Positions 1-11,120 of a DNA stretch of 64,000 nucleotides are shown one piece after another. Numbering within the stretch: the first letter of the stretch is position 1; each line of letters begins with the position of its first letter. The DNA comes from Panax quinquefolius. Taxonomy: Eukaryota > Streptophyta > Magnoliopsida > Apiales > Araliaceae. The stretch spans positions 24,431,741 to 24,495,740 of the forward strand of contig CM035171.1 of assembly GCA_020205615.1 (NCBI GenBank). Reading direction: 5' to 3'. Made by a program: the position numbers and the translations under genes. A model generated the notes under the pieces. The model did no database searches, was not told the DNA's origin, and saw only the letters and a list, made by a program, of their open reading frames with translations.

Positions 1-1113
1 TCATCTCTGCACCAGGTTACATGGTACATGAGTGATAAATAAAATATATTTTTATATTTCAAATCATTTGCGTCTAGCTGAAATAAGTAGCATAGACTAT
101 ACTTTAAACCGTTTCAAAAATGATTACGAGTCTACATATTTATATATATATATATATACTTTTCAAAAGCACATAGTGCGTATTTAGCTTGATATCAAAA
201 TTTCGAAGTCTAGCATAACTAGGATTTTTGGAAAACTTATGTCTCCACTAATAATCATTTGCTTAACAATCTATCTGTTCCTATAATCCTCAATACTCCA
301 TTTACACACAACTATACCTAGTTCGTAAAACCACACTTATGAGTCCATAAATTGCCACAATCATATGAGTTTAAGAACTTTCCTAGACAGACCTTTAGCG
401 TCCATTCGCTTAGGGGTTCATAAACATTTCATATAACTATGAGTAGAGCATGTCACATAAGTATTAGTTTTAAGAACTCATACTTAATCATATATCCTCT
501 ACCTATGACCTATCTATTTGTTATACACACGAGAAAGGAATCACACTCTTAACATGCATATATCGAATAAGCGCGACACAAATATTTCAATGATTATCAT
601 TATCGAACTAAGTAGTTTTTACACCAAGTACAATTCCCGCCCACCACGAGGAATCATAAAACTCATTTACTTGACATGAATCCTCAATTGAATCCCCACC
701 TAACACTAACTCCCTTTTCAATACGAATTTCATTTAACTCGTATTCATAATCCTTTCCTGAATCTATACCAATTCATAGTACAACTGACACAACAATCAT
801 TGCTGTAAACTTTTCAATCATTAAGCAGATCCTTCTCCATACTATAACCTTATCAGATCACGAGGTGATCTCATCGTATATATTACGATTCATTTCTATA
901 CTATGATCGTTTTGTTTTACGATCTCCTACCACTGTAATTTCAGTCTTTTTGACTCGATCTATTCACCACTACTGTTCAACTTTATTATCAGAGTTAGGG
1001 AACTCTGTAGCTTAGAACTCGCCGAGATTCGTCTTTGAATCTTACCGAAAAACTAACTTTATGTGAGTTAGATCTTATCCTAATCACTGCGATTATTAGT
1101 CTCAGGTATTACT
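1..1113 (-). mobile_element. Family B internal region 1, left part
   Basis: Non-coding internal region of the non-autonomous B element, cut by the window start and interrupted at 1113 by element A. It matches, nearly base for base, the internal regions at 15168-17018 and 48575-50411. For example, the first bases (atctctgcaccaggttacat) recur near 49236. No open frame or recognisable protein was found. It contains a short AT dinucleotide run near 143-160. It continues at 11046-11120 on the far side of element A. Confidence 0.85.
1109..1113. other. Target-site duplication of element A, left copy (ttact)
   Basis: The pentamer ttact lies directly before the LTR start and recurs at 11046-11050 directly after the right LTR. 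The uninterrupted B copy near 16940 has a single ttact followed by acctaagattcat, which proves the empty site. Confidence 0.93.
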
Positions 1114-2239
1114 TGTGACGCCCCCAAAATTAGGTATACATCACCCATCTTGAGTCGCCACTTACATGGTGCGGAATTTAAATACAACTTATTAACATAA
1201 GCATAGGTATGCAATACGACATAAAGCGTGAGTTTAAATACAAATATCGTCTACTAGATATTATACAAACTCAAACAAAAAGTCCTCATTACGATTATTA
1301 TCACACTATTTTACGAGAATAGTGAGGACTACTAATCTTATCTTGAGGACCATCACTCGTTTTCCCAGGCTCGTCCCGGCTATATTATCATTTCTCAAGA
1401 GAACACGGTGAAAGAAAGGGTGAGCTCAACTAGCCCAAGAAGAAATATTATGACTAAGATAATGCGAGAATAAATTATCAATAGTCTTGATAATGTTAAA
1501 GCGATAAAATACAATGACACGACGGTTTAAGCGTAGCGGAATATCTGATCCATTAAAAGAGTCAAGTAGAAAATAAAGTCTACTATCTTTTAGGTTTTAA
1601 AAAGGTTTTCATCATTGTTTTATAATTTGAGACTCGACTTTAATAAATATTTCACATCATCGAATCACCCCCGCACTACGGCCGAGGATATTCTTTAGTA
1701 TCACGACCACAATTATTCATGCACTACGGCCGAGAATATTTGTGTATTCATTAATGGTCATGATCATGCCAACAACTCGTCCATCAATGCACTCTGAATT
1801 TGAGGATTTTTATCACATCATTTGTAACATTACGGTCATGATTACACAGAATAGTCTCGGTCATAATCATACCAAGTCCATCCCATGCACTTCAGAGCCA
1901 CGAGATGACTTTTAAAAAAATATAAACATGAGGATGATGACAATGATATAAGAATTCAATAAAACAAGTTCAAGAATTATTTTATCCGGGAATTATTAAC
2001 GTCCAAATTATCAATATAATCTTTGTTTTGTAGAGTAAAATTCAAGAATGATCGGAAGAATATTTTCATGAAAAGATCTTTGGATGAAGCGCAAATATCA
2101 AGGATATTCCACTAATTTCATGGAGTATAGAAGTCAAAGTTTTAACCATTTGGTATAATAAAGAATGGAATAACAAAAGAAATCACCATGCATGCGATAG
2201 GAGCGCGCAGACGAGTTATTCAACAAAATAATAAATAAC

Positions 2240-2526
2240 GGAACGGTCGGTGAAATTCACACAAGCAGGATGTTCCAAACAGAATAATAAAGATGGAACC
2301 GGATCCGGTAAAAAACACACATATAGGATATTCAGCGAGAATAATAAAAAGCGGAACCGGTGGGTGTAAAACACACGAGACGAGGATGTTCAGCGAGAAT
2401 AATAAAAGCGGAACCGGTCAAAGGTGTAAAAACACATGCACGAGGATGTTCAGCAGAATAATAAAAAAGCGGAACCGGTCCGGTGTAAAAACACCATGAC
2501 GAGGATGTTCAGCGGAATAATAAAAG
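2240..2526 (-). repeat. LTR minisatellite, about 57 bp unit, five units
   Basis: Five imperfect units, each starting ggaaccggtc or similar, followed by ggtgtaaaaacaca, gacgaggatgttc and gaataataaaagc. The partner LTR has four units at 9646-9872. A similar array with unit starts such as attggaatatc occurs in the plus-oriented solo LTR near 39700-40150. The 68-codon frame across it is an artefact of repetition. Confidence 0.88.
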
Positions 2527-2770
2527 AATGTCACCAAGTATAGGGTAAACCAGCGTATCTGAGTTATTCAGCAGAATAATAAGCAATGGAATAACAACGC
2601 AGTTCTCTTCATGAATAAGAAAGAATAACACCCCTTACATTTGGTAGGAGATTGAATCTTTGCTGGCGGTGTAGTAACAAAATACTCTTCTTCTTTCTCT
2701 CTTATTCTCTCTATACTTTCTCTCTATAGCTTGAATGAATTTCGTGAAAAATAATGAAGCCCTAGGCCTC

Positions 2771-2778
2771 TATTTATA
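2771..2778 (-). promoter_or_regulatory. TATA box of the A LTR (3' LTR copy)
   Basis: The minus strand reads TATAAATA followed by GAGGCCTAGGGC, a typical plant pol II core promoter. It is conserved in all A LTR copies (10115-10122 and 37821-37828). Being in the 3' LTR, this copy would drive outward into the flanking DNA. Confidence 0.6.
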
Positions 2779-2912
2779 GAAGATTTCTAGCTTAGCTTTT
2801 CTAGTGTGTGAAAAGGCAAGTGGCTTGGCATTTGGTTTGGCCTTTGTAATGTGAAGCGACAAGTGGTTCGGCGCTTTTGTAATGTGAAGCGACAAGTGGT
2901 TGACGTCCGGTA

Positions 2913-3080
2913 AAGGTAATTACTATTAGCGAAGGTAAATACTATTGTGAAGGTAAATACTATTCACAAGGGTAATTACTATTGTGCGAAGGTAATTACT
3001 TATTGACGAAGGTAAATACTATTCACAAGGGTAATTACTATTGACGAAGGTAATTACTATTGTGAAGGTAAATACTATTA
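2913..3080 (-). repeat. LTR minisatellite, about 20 bp unit (gaaggtaaatactattgac)
   Basis: Roughly eight tandem units of the form gaaggtaattactatt/gaaggtaaatactatt with a variable 3-5 base linker. The partner array is at 10253-10420. It lies upstream of the TATA box on the minus strand, so in U3, where tandem units often act as enhancer-like elements. That role is inference. Confidence 0.85.
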
Positions 3081-3704
3081 ACGAAGAGACTCTTAGATGA
3101 TGACATATGAGCCCCCATAAAATAATCAACTTACCACAAATCATTTTTTTTTCATCAACACATACTTAATCTTTCAACAATTATTAATCATTTATAACTT
3201 GTCGTCTCAATTATTGATTTAATACTATAACATATTATCTGAGATGATCTGGTGACAATAATTGAATCAATAATATAAGAGATATGATCGTGCAATTATT
3301 GTAGTAATAATTGAGCATAGTGAGTGACTTCTCACGTAAGCATCGATAATCAATCTGAGTGTTACTTATACAACTCACGGCGTATTCTTGTACTTTTACC
3401 ACCGGGTAGTTCAGCGGTTTTAACGGTAACACCTCATAGTTATTTTTATAAAAATATTTTTGTCGTTTTCTCGATCCAAACAATAAATTTGTCAGGGTCC
3501 ACCAATGATTGAGCCATTTATGCGAATATTCCTAACAAAAGAATATTCCCCGACCAAACGAATATTTTATAACAACTTGCATACTTTGCAAAATTTATAA
3601 ATATTACCCACAACTATAACATTATATCAAATGTATTCCATAATATTCAAAAATAATATTTATAGAAAAATTCATCTTTATTTATAAAAGTGGGGTCTTC
3701 TACA

Positions 3705-3716
3705 ACCTCCCTTCTT
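3705..3716 (-). other. Polypurine tract of element A
   Basis: The minus strand reads AAGAAGGGAGGT immediately before the 3' LTR start TGTAAGACC. This is the normal position for the plus-strand primer of reverse transcription. The same tract adjoins the C and E LTRs (34895 and 56910). Confidence 0.8.
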
Positions 3717-3724
3717 ATGAAATT

Positions 3725-4110
3725 TAAGCCCTCGAAATTAGGGAGTGCGATACTGGTATGTCGAAGAGGTAAGGATACCTTGATTTCATTTTTGATTCTA
3801 ACTCCCAAGTCATTTCCTCAACATCGTGGTTCCTCCATAAAACTTTGACTTGAGGTATAACCTTGGAGTGTAGAATATGTTCTTTCTTATCAAAATTTGC
3901 ACGGGAACCTCTTCATACGTCAAATCTTCCGCTATTTCGTCCGGTTCTAACTCAATAATATGGTTCGGGTCTTTCACATATTTACGTAACATAGATATGT
4001 GAACAACGTTATGAACACGAGACATATTTGGCGATAAAAGCGAGTCTATAGGCCACGATTCCTACTCGATCGAGGATTAAAATGGACCGATGAATCGAGG
4101 ATTAAGTTTT
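3725..4110 (-). pseudogene. pol: Element A chromodomain and integrase tail (broken)
   Basis: C-terminal end of the chromovirus Pol polyprotein. One frame reads SRVHNVVHISMLRKYVKDP, then IELEPDEIAEDLTYEEVPVQ. These are hallmark residues of the segment joining integrase to the chromodomain in Tekay/Del elements. A shifted frame then gives RNHDVEEMTWELESKM, the conserved chromodomain core with its aromatic W. The frame changes between these two blocks, and the final NFEDEIS-like pol end is also disrupted. Chromodomains in this clade are thought to steer integration to heterochromatin, which fits the nested setting. The domain identity is clear; the protein cannot be made as written. Confidence 0.9.
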
Positions 4111-5230
4111 CCTCTCCTTCCAAATCTTGTAACTCCTTTCCATGGAGCAACTCTTAACAACACATGATCTCCTATATCGAATTCCACGTCCTTTCGATGA
4201 AGATCAAGATAACTCTTTTGTCGATTTTGTGAGGGTTTTTATCGTTGTCGGATCATTTGAATCTTTTAAAGTAGTCATACGTACCAACTCCGGTCCCAAC
4301 AACGTTGCTTCACCCACCTCATCCCAAAGACATCTTCGGAAGCGACACTTTCTTCCATACAATGCTTGAATGGAGCCATGCCAATACTTGCTTGATAAGC
4401 TGTTGTTGTAGGGAAAACTCCACCGATGGTAAGAACTTGTCCCAACTCCCTTGAAATCAAGGACACGAGTCTTAATAGATCTTGAGAGTTTAAATAGTCC
4501 TCTCCGATTGTCCGTCAAAATGCGAGGATGATATATGCGAAGCTAAATCGTGAGTCTGTGCCCATAGCTTTTTGCAAACTAACCCAAAATCGTGAAGTGA
4601 ATCTTGGGTCTCGATCGAAACTATGGATCTAGGCATACCATGCGATCTTACAATCTCGTTTATGTCACATACTGAGCAAGGCGTTCAAGTGTATAAGTTT
4701 CTCGTGTCGGAAGAAATGAGCGGACTTGGTCAACCTATCAACAATGACCCAAATCGCATCAATGCCTTGAGAAACCTTAGGAAGGCCGGTAACGAAATCC
4801 ATGGTAATGTGCTCCCACTTCCATTCGGAATTTCAAGTGGTTCTGATGGACCTTTTGGTACTTGATGCTCGCTTTAACTTCGTTGACAAGTTAGACACCT
4901 TGAGATAAGCAAATATATCTCTCTTCATATTGCTCCACCAAAATGTATGGCGAATATCATGATACATTTGGTACTCCGAGATGGATTGCAAATGGTGTGT
5001 TGTGCACCTCCATCATGATATTATACTTTAAATTAGGGTCGTTAGGAACATAAAGTGCGGAGTTGACTCAAGTATTCCTTCTTCATCGATTCTTGCTTGC
5101 CAGGCGTAGCACCTTCTTGCACTTTCTTCCTCATACGCATCGGCTCCAGTGCGTAGCTTGAAAGCGACTTTAACTTTATCAATTAAAGTCGGTTTACTCG
5201 TATATACTCATTTGTCATCACATGCGTCCA
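4110..5230 (-). pseudogene. pol: Element A integrase (broken)
   Basis: Integrase inserts the reverse-transcribed DNA into the genome. At 4204-4518 the frame shows VLDFKGVGTSSYHRWSFPYNN and ALYGRKCRFRRCLWDEVGEA, matching the C-terminal catalytic core of plant Ty3/gypsy integrases (YGRKCR...WDEVGE). At about 4855-4955 the minus strand encodes FWWSNMKRDIFAYL, a degraded form of the H2C2 zinc-binding region (its CLTCQ cysteines are lost). The DDE catalytic core lies between, across several frames. Frameshifts and stops are numerous. The homologous block in element E (57290-58380) preserves the zinc-binding part better. Confidence 0.87.
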
Positions 5231-5860
5231 CGAGTCTTTAATTCTATCTCAATCCTTTGCAAGTCACACAAAATGGGCCTTTGCGTTGACAATATCGCAC
5301 TTGTACTTGCATATGATTTCCTACTCAATCGTCGGCTACCACGTTTGCTTTTCCGGGATGGTATTGGATGGTATGATCATAATCTTTCAGCAGATTCAAG
5401 CCAAGCGTCGTTGTCGCATGTTGAGTTCCTTTTGAGTGAAGAAATATTTGAGGCTTTTATGATCGTAAAGATCTCCACTTTCTCCCCATACAAGTAATGC
5501 CTCCACATTTTAAGTGCAGAAGACAACATTTACTTGACTCTAGATCATGAGTAGGATAATTCCTCTCATATTCTTTGAGTTGTCGCGAGGCATAAAGCTA
5601 TAACTTTTCCATGTTGCATAAGAACACATCCCAACCCTTTGCAGAAGCATCTTTGTAGATGACAAATCCTCAAGAGCGGATGGTATTGTCGAGCAAGTGC
5701 TTGAAATAAGTCTCCTCTTGAGTTCTTGAAAACTCTTCTCACATTCTTCGCTCCAATAGAACTTTGTATCTTCCGAGTCGGTGAGTCGATGGAATAGCGA
5801 TTCGAGAAAATCCTTCCACGAATCTCCGATAATAACCGGCTAAGCAAGAAAGCTACGTTA
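5230..5860 (-). pseudogene. pol: Element A RNase H (broken)
   Basis: RNase H degrades the RNA strand of the RNA:DNA hybrid during reverse transcription. The minus strand at 5566-5847 shows KGLGCVLMQHGKVIALCLAT, close to the conserved plant gypsy block in which the new DNA-RNA hybrid nuclease domain begins, preceded by a connection-domain stretch in another frame (IRGRIFSNRYSIDS and SIGAKNVRRVFKNS). The linker towards integrase runs to about 5230. Indels break the frame at least three times. It sits between the RT and integrase blocks, as expected for the Ty3/gypsy order. Confidence 0.85.
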
Positions 5861-6640
5861 CTTGGTCATCGATTTAGGTTGTTCGACTTTGAATAGCTTG
5901 ATCTTTCTTTGGGTCAATGTATTCCATGACTTGATACCACGTGCCCAAGGAATGCTACTTCTTGAGCCGAACTCGCATTTCTTCAACTTGGCATAAAGCT
6001 TATATTCACGAAGCTTTTGGAGTGTCGACCTCAAGTGTTGCTCATGATCTTCACGGCTTTTGGAATAAATAAGGATGTCATCAATAAAAGCGACCACAAA
6101 GTGATCTAAATATTCCTTGAATACTCGGTTCATCATATCCATGAAGGCGGCGGGAGCATTAGTCGATCGAAGGACATGACTAGGAATTCATAATGCCGTC
6201 TGAGGAGTTACGGCCGTCTTTGGAATGTCGGTGGTTCTAATCTTCAATTGGTGATATCCGAACGAAGATCGATCTTTGAAAAGAATTTGGCTCCTTGCTG
6301 TTGGTCAACGGTCATCAATACGTGGCAATGGATACCTATTTTTGATGGTGGCGTGATTGACTCCAGATAATCAATACAAAGTCGCATACTCCCATCTTTC
6401 TTCTTCACGAATAGAGCAGGAGCACCCCAAGGAGAAGTACTAGGGACGAATAAAGCCGATGTCTAACAATTCCTGCGGTTGGGTCTTTAACTCACGAAGT
6501 TGATAGAGCCATTCGATATGGGGCTTTGGAAATAGGTTTTGTCTAGGGTTCAAGGTCGATACAAAATTCAATTTCACGCTCGGGGTAGGCGGGAAGTTCT
6601 GAGGAAAATCGTCGGGAAATTTATTAACAATAGGAATATC
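5860..6640 (-). pseudogene. pol: Element A reverse transcriptase (broken, catalytic FIDD present)
   Basis: RNA-dependent DNA polymerase. From the N-terminal side, the minus strand encodes a variant of the MAPIELQELK segment near 6480-6540, then [20 protein letters not shown] at about 6380-6440 (fingers), and then [20 protein letters not shown] with the catalytic FIDD at 6077-6088, followed by [20 protein letters not shown]. These are diagnostic of plant Ty3/gypsy RT (YxDD box as FIDD). Indels between 6142 and 6380 separate fingers from palm. The catalytic aspartates are intact, so loss of function is due to frameshifts rather than active-site loss. Confidence 0.92.
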
Positions 6641-6849
6641 GTTTAAAAGCGGCGTATTTTTATTTAAATCGTGACATGAGCTAAGAAAGCTTGACATCCG
6701 CTTTTTCAATAAGCGAATAGCTTTATGGCTTGAGATGGTAGTGATTGATTTTAATGGTTTGGTCGTTTGAATTCGCATAATAGGTTGATTAGGAATATGA
6801 AAGCTAACAACCTTACGAAAACAATCAATTTTTGCATGATAAGTAGTTA

Positions 6850-7130
6850 ACAATCAATCCCTAGAATCACGTCAAATCAAGTATTTTTAATGAAATAAGA
6901 TCGACGAAGGTAATGTGAGGGTACCGATTTGAACCAAACAAGACTTATAAGCAATTGGATGTAATGAAGGTTTTTCCCAACGGAGTTTCCACGAGATAAG
7001 TCAAAGTCTAATTTCCAGAGTCAAATTTAATCGATGGTAAGTAGGAGAAATAAAAGAATGGGTAGAAACCGGTATCAAATAAAGTATAGACTTCATTAGA
7101 GTTTATGATAAGCTTACGTGATGACCTCAT
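6850..7130 (-). pseudogene. pol: Element A aspartic protease (broken, DTG present)
   Basis: Retroviral-type aspartic protease that matures Gag-Pol. The minus strand has VYTLFDTG, with the catalytic DTG at 7068-7076, after EVIT and before a shifted THSFIS-like sequence. The family's usual DTGSTHSFIS is frameshifted just after DTG. Protease lies between the gag zinc knuckle and RT, as in other chromoviruses. Confidence 0.82.
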
Positions 7131-7189
7131 TCAGTTCCTTGCTCTTTGGGAGGTCACAACAAATGCTCTCCCTTACACTCACTAGGTTT

Positions 7190-8332
7190 TGAATTTTACG
7201 GGATGGCCTTTGGTGCCTCCATCCTAGGCTGAATTTGTCTTGATGGCACGACAAAATCGAGCTAAGTGACCTTCTCTTCCACAATTATAACATGCTTTGA
7301 ATGGCATGCCTTGATTTGGATGATGTGTCCCTCTCCTCGCATTTGAAGCATATGATAGGTGGTCTTTCTCCTTCCTTAACAATGGGTCTTTGGTCTTGAC
7401 GTCTTTCCATCATTGTTGAATCTCCTTTTCTTGAAATGTCCATTCTTATTGTTTTGTACGATTACCACTTAGAAGTGGTTACCATACTCTGGCTTTATTG
7501 ATTCCTCCACGCTTGTTGTCACCGCCTCGATGACTATTCTCATTTGGTATTATAATTTTTTTCAAATTTGCTCTCTTTTAGTTGCGTTGACTCATTATCG
7601 CGCTCCACTAAGCGAGAGCCTATTTACAACATCGAATACAAACACGGTTTATGAGAAATAAGATGTTGGCGTATCTCGACTTCAAACCTCTTAAAAACAT
7701 TAGCGCCATTCTCTCTTCATTATCCACCAGTGGGAATATGAACAAGTGATAACTCATAAATTTTGCCTCGTATTGCGACACGGTCGTATTGTTTTGTTCA
7801 ACTTGATAAACTCCACCTCCTTCCGTATGGCGAATACTTTCGGGAAAGTATTTGTCGTTGAACGACTCTGGAACTTCTCCCAAGATATCTTGATGCAATT
7901 TGGTTGAGTACGTTTCTGGATTCCCACCGATGTAATCCGCCTCTCATGCAACATAAAAAGCGCGAAAGGAACCTTTGCTCCTCGGAGCATCCCAAGACAT
8001 CAAATATCTTGGTAATCTGCTTTATCCATGCTTCCGCTTGAAGTGGTTTTGGCTCTCCTTAAACTCCGGTGGTCCCGGCTCCTTAAATTGTTTAGCGGTG
8101 TGCCCGAGAGTTTTCCGTGTTTCCACCTACGTTTTTGGGCGAGTCGCTCTACTTTCTTTGTTGCATAAATTGCATAAAGCCTCTCCGAACATTTGATCAT
8201 TTGTCATTTGGTCGGTGTTGTTGTTGTTTGCATGAGGATTATCGCCTTCGATGCACATTATCTTGATTATTGATATGTGGTGAATCAGCGATCGCTGCGC
8301 TCCATTCTATATTCAACATTCTCGGATGTCAT
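7190..8332 (-). pseudogene. gag: Element A gag with zinc knuckle (broken)
   Basis: Structural capsid/nucleocapsid protein. A plausible start is the ATG whose complement ends at 8332 (MTSENVEYRMERSD), matching the MASEDV-type starts of the C copies. The capsid region at 7620-7898 reads SFNDKYFPESIRH, VSQYEAKF and NEERMALMFLRGLKSRY, typical of plant retrotransposon gag (Retrotrans_gag). The nucleocapsid knuckle at 7251-7292 is perfect: CYNCGREGHLARFC (CX2CX4HX4C). Frameshifts separate the blocks. A second, N-terminal knuckle seen in family C is degraded here. Confidence 0.9.
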
Positions 8333-8503
8333 TTTCAGAATCTTGCCACAAAACAAAAGGTTAATTGACATGTAACAAATTATCCTTATCTTTGACCAAC
8401 CAATAAAATAGCACATAAACTTAGGTAGGTCATACTAGCGAAGGTATTCCCGTCTCTCCCTCCTAGTACTATTCTCACATCTTAGCGGGGATCACATCCC
8501 TAA

Positions 8504-8517
8504 GCTACGATACCAAT
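8504..8517 (-). other. Primer-binding site of element A
   Basis: Adjacent to the 5' LTR, the minus strand reads TTGGTATCGTAGCT. The expected PBS complementary to tRNA-iMet is TGGTATCAGAGC. The only difference is at the internal CAG, altered to CGT, which is one of many CHG-site discrepancies in the window. Confidence 0.8.
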
Positions 8518-9645
8518 TGTGGCGCCCCCAAAATTAGGTATACATCACCCATCTTGAGTCGCCACTTACATGGTGCGAAATTTAAATACAACTTATTAAC
8601 ATAAGCGTAGGTGTACAATCGACATAAAGCGTGAGTTTAAATACAAATATCGTCTACTAGATATTATACAAACTCAAACAAAAAGTCCTCATTACTGATT
8701 ATTATCACACTATTTTTACGAATAGTGAGGACTACTAATGCTATCTTCGGGACCATCACTCGTTTCCAGGCTCGTCCCGACTATATTATCATTTCACTGA
8801 AGAAACGGTGAAAGAAAGGGTGAGCTCAACTAGCCCAAGAAGAAATATTATGACTAAGATAATGCGAGAATAAATTATCAATAGTCTTGATAATGTTAAA
8901 GCGATAAAATACAATAGATAAACCGGTTTAAGCATGGCGGAATATACGATCCATTAAAAGAGTCAAGTAGAAAATAAAGTCTACTATCTTTTAGGTTTTA
9001 AAAGGTTTTTCATCACTTTTTTTATAATTTGAGACTCGACTTTAATAAATATTTCACATCATCGAATCACCCCCACTTTTCTGACGAGGATATTCTTTAG
9101 TATCACGACCACAATTATTCATGCACTACGGGCGAGAATATTTGTGTATTCATTAATGGTCATGATCATGCCAACAAGCTGTCCATCGATGCACTACTGA
9201 CCCTTTGAGGATTTTTATCACATCATTTGTAACATTACGATTCATGATTACACCGAATAGTCTCTCGGTCATAATCATACCAAGTCCATCTATGCACTTC
9301 TGAATACGAGATGACTTTTAAAAAATATAAACATGAGGATGATGACAATGATATAAGAATTCAATAAAACAAGTTCAAGAATTATTTTATCCGAGAATTA
9401 TTAACGTCCAAATTATCAATATGATCTTTGTTTTGTAGAGTAAAATTCAAGAATGATCGGAAGAATATTTTCATGAAAAGATCTTTGGATGAAACGCAAA
9501 TATCAAGGATATTCCACTAATTTCATGGAGTATAGAAGTCAAAGTTTTAACCAATTTGGTATAATAAAGAATGGAATAACAAAAGAAATCACCATGCATG
9601 CGATAGACCTTGCATGACGAGTTATTCCACAAAATAATAAATAAC

Positions 9646-9872
9646 GGAACCGGTCGGTGAAATTCACGCAAGCGAGGATGTTCAACGAGAATAATAAAGA
9701 TGGAACCAGATCCGGTGTAAAAACACAGATAGGATATTCTAATGAGAATAATAAAAGGCGGAACCAGTCGGGTGTAAAACACATGACGAGGATGTTCCAA
9801 TGAGAATAATAAAAGCGGAACCGGTCGGTGTAAAAACCATGCAGACGAGGATGTTCCAGCGGAATAATAAAG
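9646..9872 (-). repeat. LTR minisatellite, about 57 bp unit, four units
   Basis: Partner of the array at 2240-2526, one unit shorter. The units keep the gaataataaaagcgg, ggtgtaaaaacac and gacgaggatgttcc segments. Confidence 0.87.
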
Positions 9873-10114
9873 AATGTCACCAAGTATAGGGTAAAAGCAG
9901 CGTATCTGAGTTATTCAATGAGAATAATAAGCAATGGAATAACAACAGTTCTCTTCATGAATAAGAAAGAATAACACCCCTTACATTTGGTAGGAGATTG
10001 AATCTATGGCGGTGTAGTAACAAAATACTCTTCTTCTTTCTCTCTTATTCTCTCTATACTTTCTCTCTCTATAGCTTGAATGAATTAAGTGAAAATAATG
10101 AAGCCCTAGGCCTC

Positions 10115-10122
10115 TATTTATA
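10115..10122 (-). promoter_or_regulatory. TATA box of the A 5' LTR
   Basis: TATAAATA on the minus strand, the copy positioned to drive transcription of element A. Transcription would start some 25-35 bases further along the minus strand, near the TTCATTATTTTC segment. Confidence 0.62.
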
Positions 10123-10252
10123 GAAGATTTCTAGCTTAGCACCGCTTAGTGTGAAAAGAAAGTGGCGGCTTAATCGGTTTGGCCTTTGTAATGTGAAGCG
10201 ACAAGTGGTTCGACCTTTTGTAATGTGAAGCGACAAGTGGTTCGGACGTCGG

Positions 10253-10420
10253 TAAAGGTAATTACTATTAACGAAGGTAAATACTATTGCGAAGGTAAAT
10301 ACTATTCACAAGGGTAATTACTATTGACGAAGGTAATTCTATTGATTGAAGGTAAATACTATTCACAAGGGTAATTACTATTGTGAAGGTAATTACTATC
10401 GATGAAGGTAAATACTATTG
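10253..10420 (-). repeat. LTR minisatellite, about 20 bp unit
   Basis: Tandem gaaggtaattactatt / gaaggtaaatactatt units, partner of 2913-3080. Confidence 0.85.
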
Positions 10421-11045
10421 TGAAGAGACTCTTAGATGATGACATATATGAGCCCCCCATAAAATAATCAACTTACCACAAATCATTTTTTTTTCATCAA
10501 CACATACTTAATCTTTCAACAATTATTAATCATTTATAACTTGTCGTCTCAATTATTGATTTAATACTATAACATATTATCTGAGATGATCTGATGACAA
10601 TAATTGAATCAATAATATAAGAGATATGATCACGATAATTCTGTATGATAATTGAGCATAAATTGAGTGACTTCTCACGTAAGCATCGATAATCAATACC
10701 GTGTGTTGTTACTATGCAACTCTGGCGTATTCTTCGTACTTTTACCAGGGTAGTTCAACGGTTTTAGCGGTAACACCTCCGTAGTTATTTTTATAAAAAT
10801 ATTTTTGTCGTTTTCTCAATCCGACAATAATGTTGTGGGGTCCACCAATGATTGAGCCATTATACGAATATTCCCTAACAAAAAAGAATATTCCCACCAA
10901 ACGAATATTTTATAACAACTTGCATACTTTGCAAAATTTATAAATATTACCCATAACTATAACATTATATCAAATTTATTCCATAATATTCAAAAATAAT
11001 ATTTATAGAAAATTCATCTTTATTTATAAAAGCTGGGGTCTTACA

Positions 11046-11120
11046 TTACTACCTAAGATTCATAACCAACAGCTCTGATAACAACTGTGAGGCCTTGGTC
11101 ACTACAGCTTTGATACCAAC
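11046..11120 (-). mobile_element. Family B internal region 1, right end with target duplication and PBS
   Basis: 11046-11050 is the second ttact copy of the element A target duplication. The rest is the PBS-proximal end of B internal region 1. The PBS is at 11106-11118 (minus strand TTGGTATCAAAGC, complementary to tRNA-iMet), two bases from the LTR. A diverged second copy of the PBS plus LTR edge (agctctgataacaactgtga) lies at 11071-11090. Confidence 0.88.

Larger units (their letters stand above)
1114..3704 (-). repeat. Element A 3' LTR (left copy)
   Basis: Begins tgtgacgccccc and ends ggggtcttctaca in plus orientation (TG...CA). It is 2591 bp against 2528 bp for its partner at 8518-11045. 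It carries two minisatellites (2240-2526 and 2913-3080) and a minus-strand TATAAATA box at 2771-2778. Part of the length difference comes from a changed minisatellite unit number. Confidence 0.93.
1114..11045 (-). mobile_element. Element A: complete Ty3/gypsy chromovirus (Tekay/Del-like)
   Basis: A 9.9 kb LTR retrotransposon on the minus strand, inserted in B internal region 1. It has two LTRs (1114-3704 and 8518-11045) with TG...CA ends, a perfect 5-bp target duplication, a tRNA-iMet-type PBS beside the right LTR and a purine tract beside the left LTR. Read on the minus strand the order is gag, protease, RT, RNase H, integrase, chromodomain, which defines a Ty3/gypsy chromovirus. All domains are present, but no frame is open for more than about 140 codons. 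Many of the breaks coincide with CAG/CTG sites and may be consensus errors. Confidence 0.95.
8518..11045 (-). repeat. Element A 5' LTR (right copy)
   Basis: 2528 bp, starting tgtggcgccccc and ending ctggggtcttaca in plus orientation. It aligns along its length with 1114-3704. Differences are concentrated at CAG/CTG sites and in the minisatellites. Confidence 0.93.

Noticed and set aside
2293..2499. 68-codon plus-strand frame with repeating GTG-rich peptide
   Set aside because: It is a translation of the 57-bp minisatellite on the wrong strand of the element.
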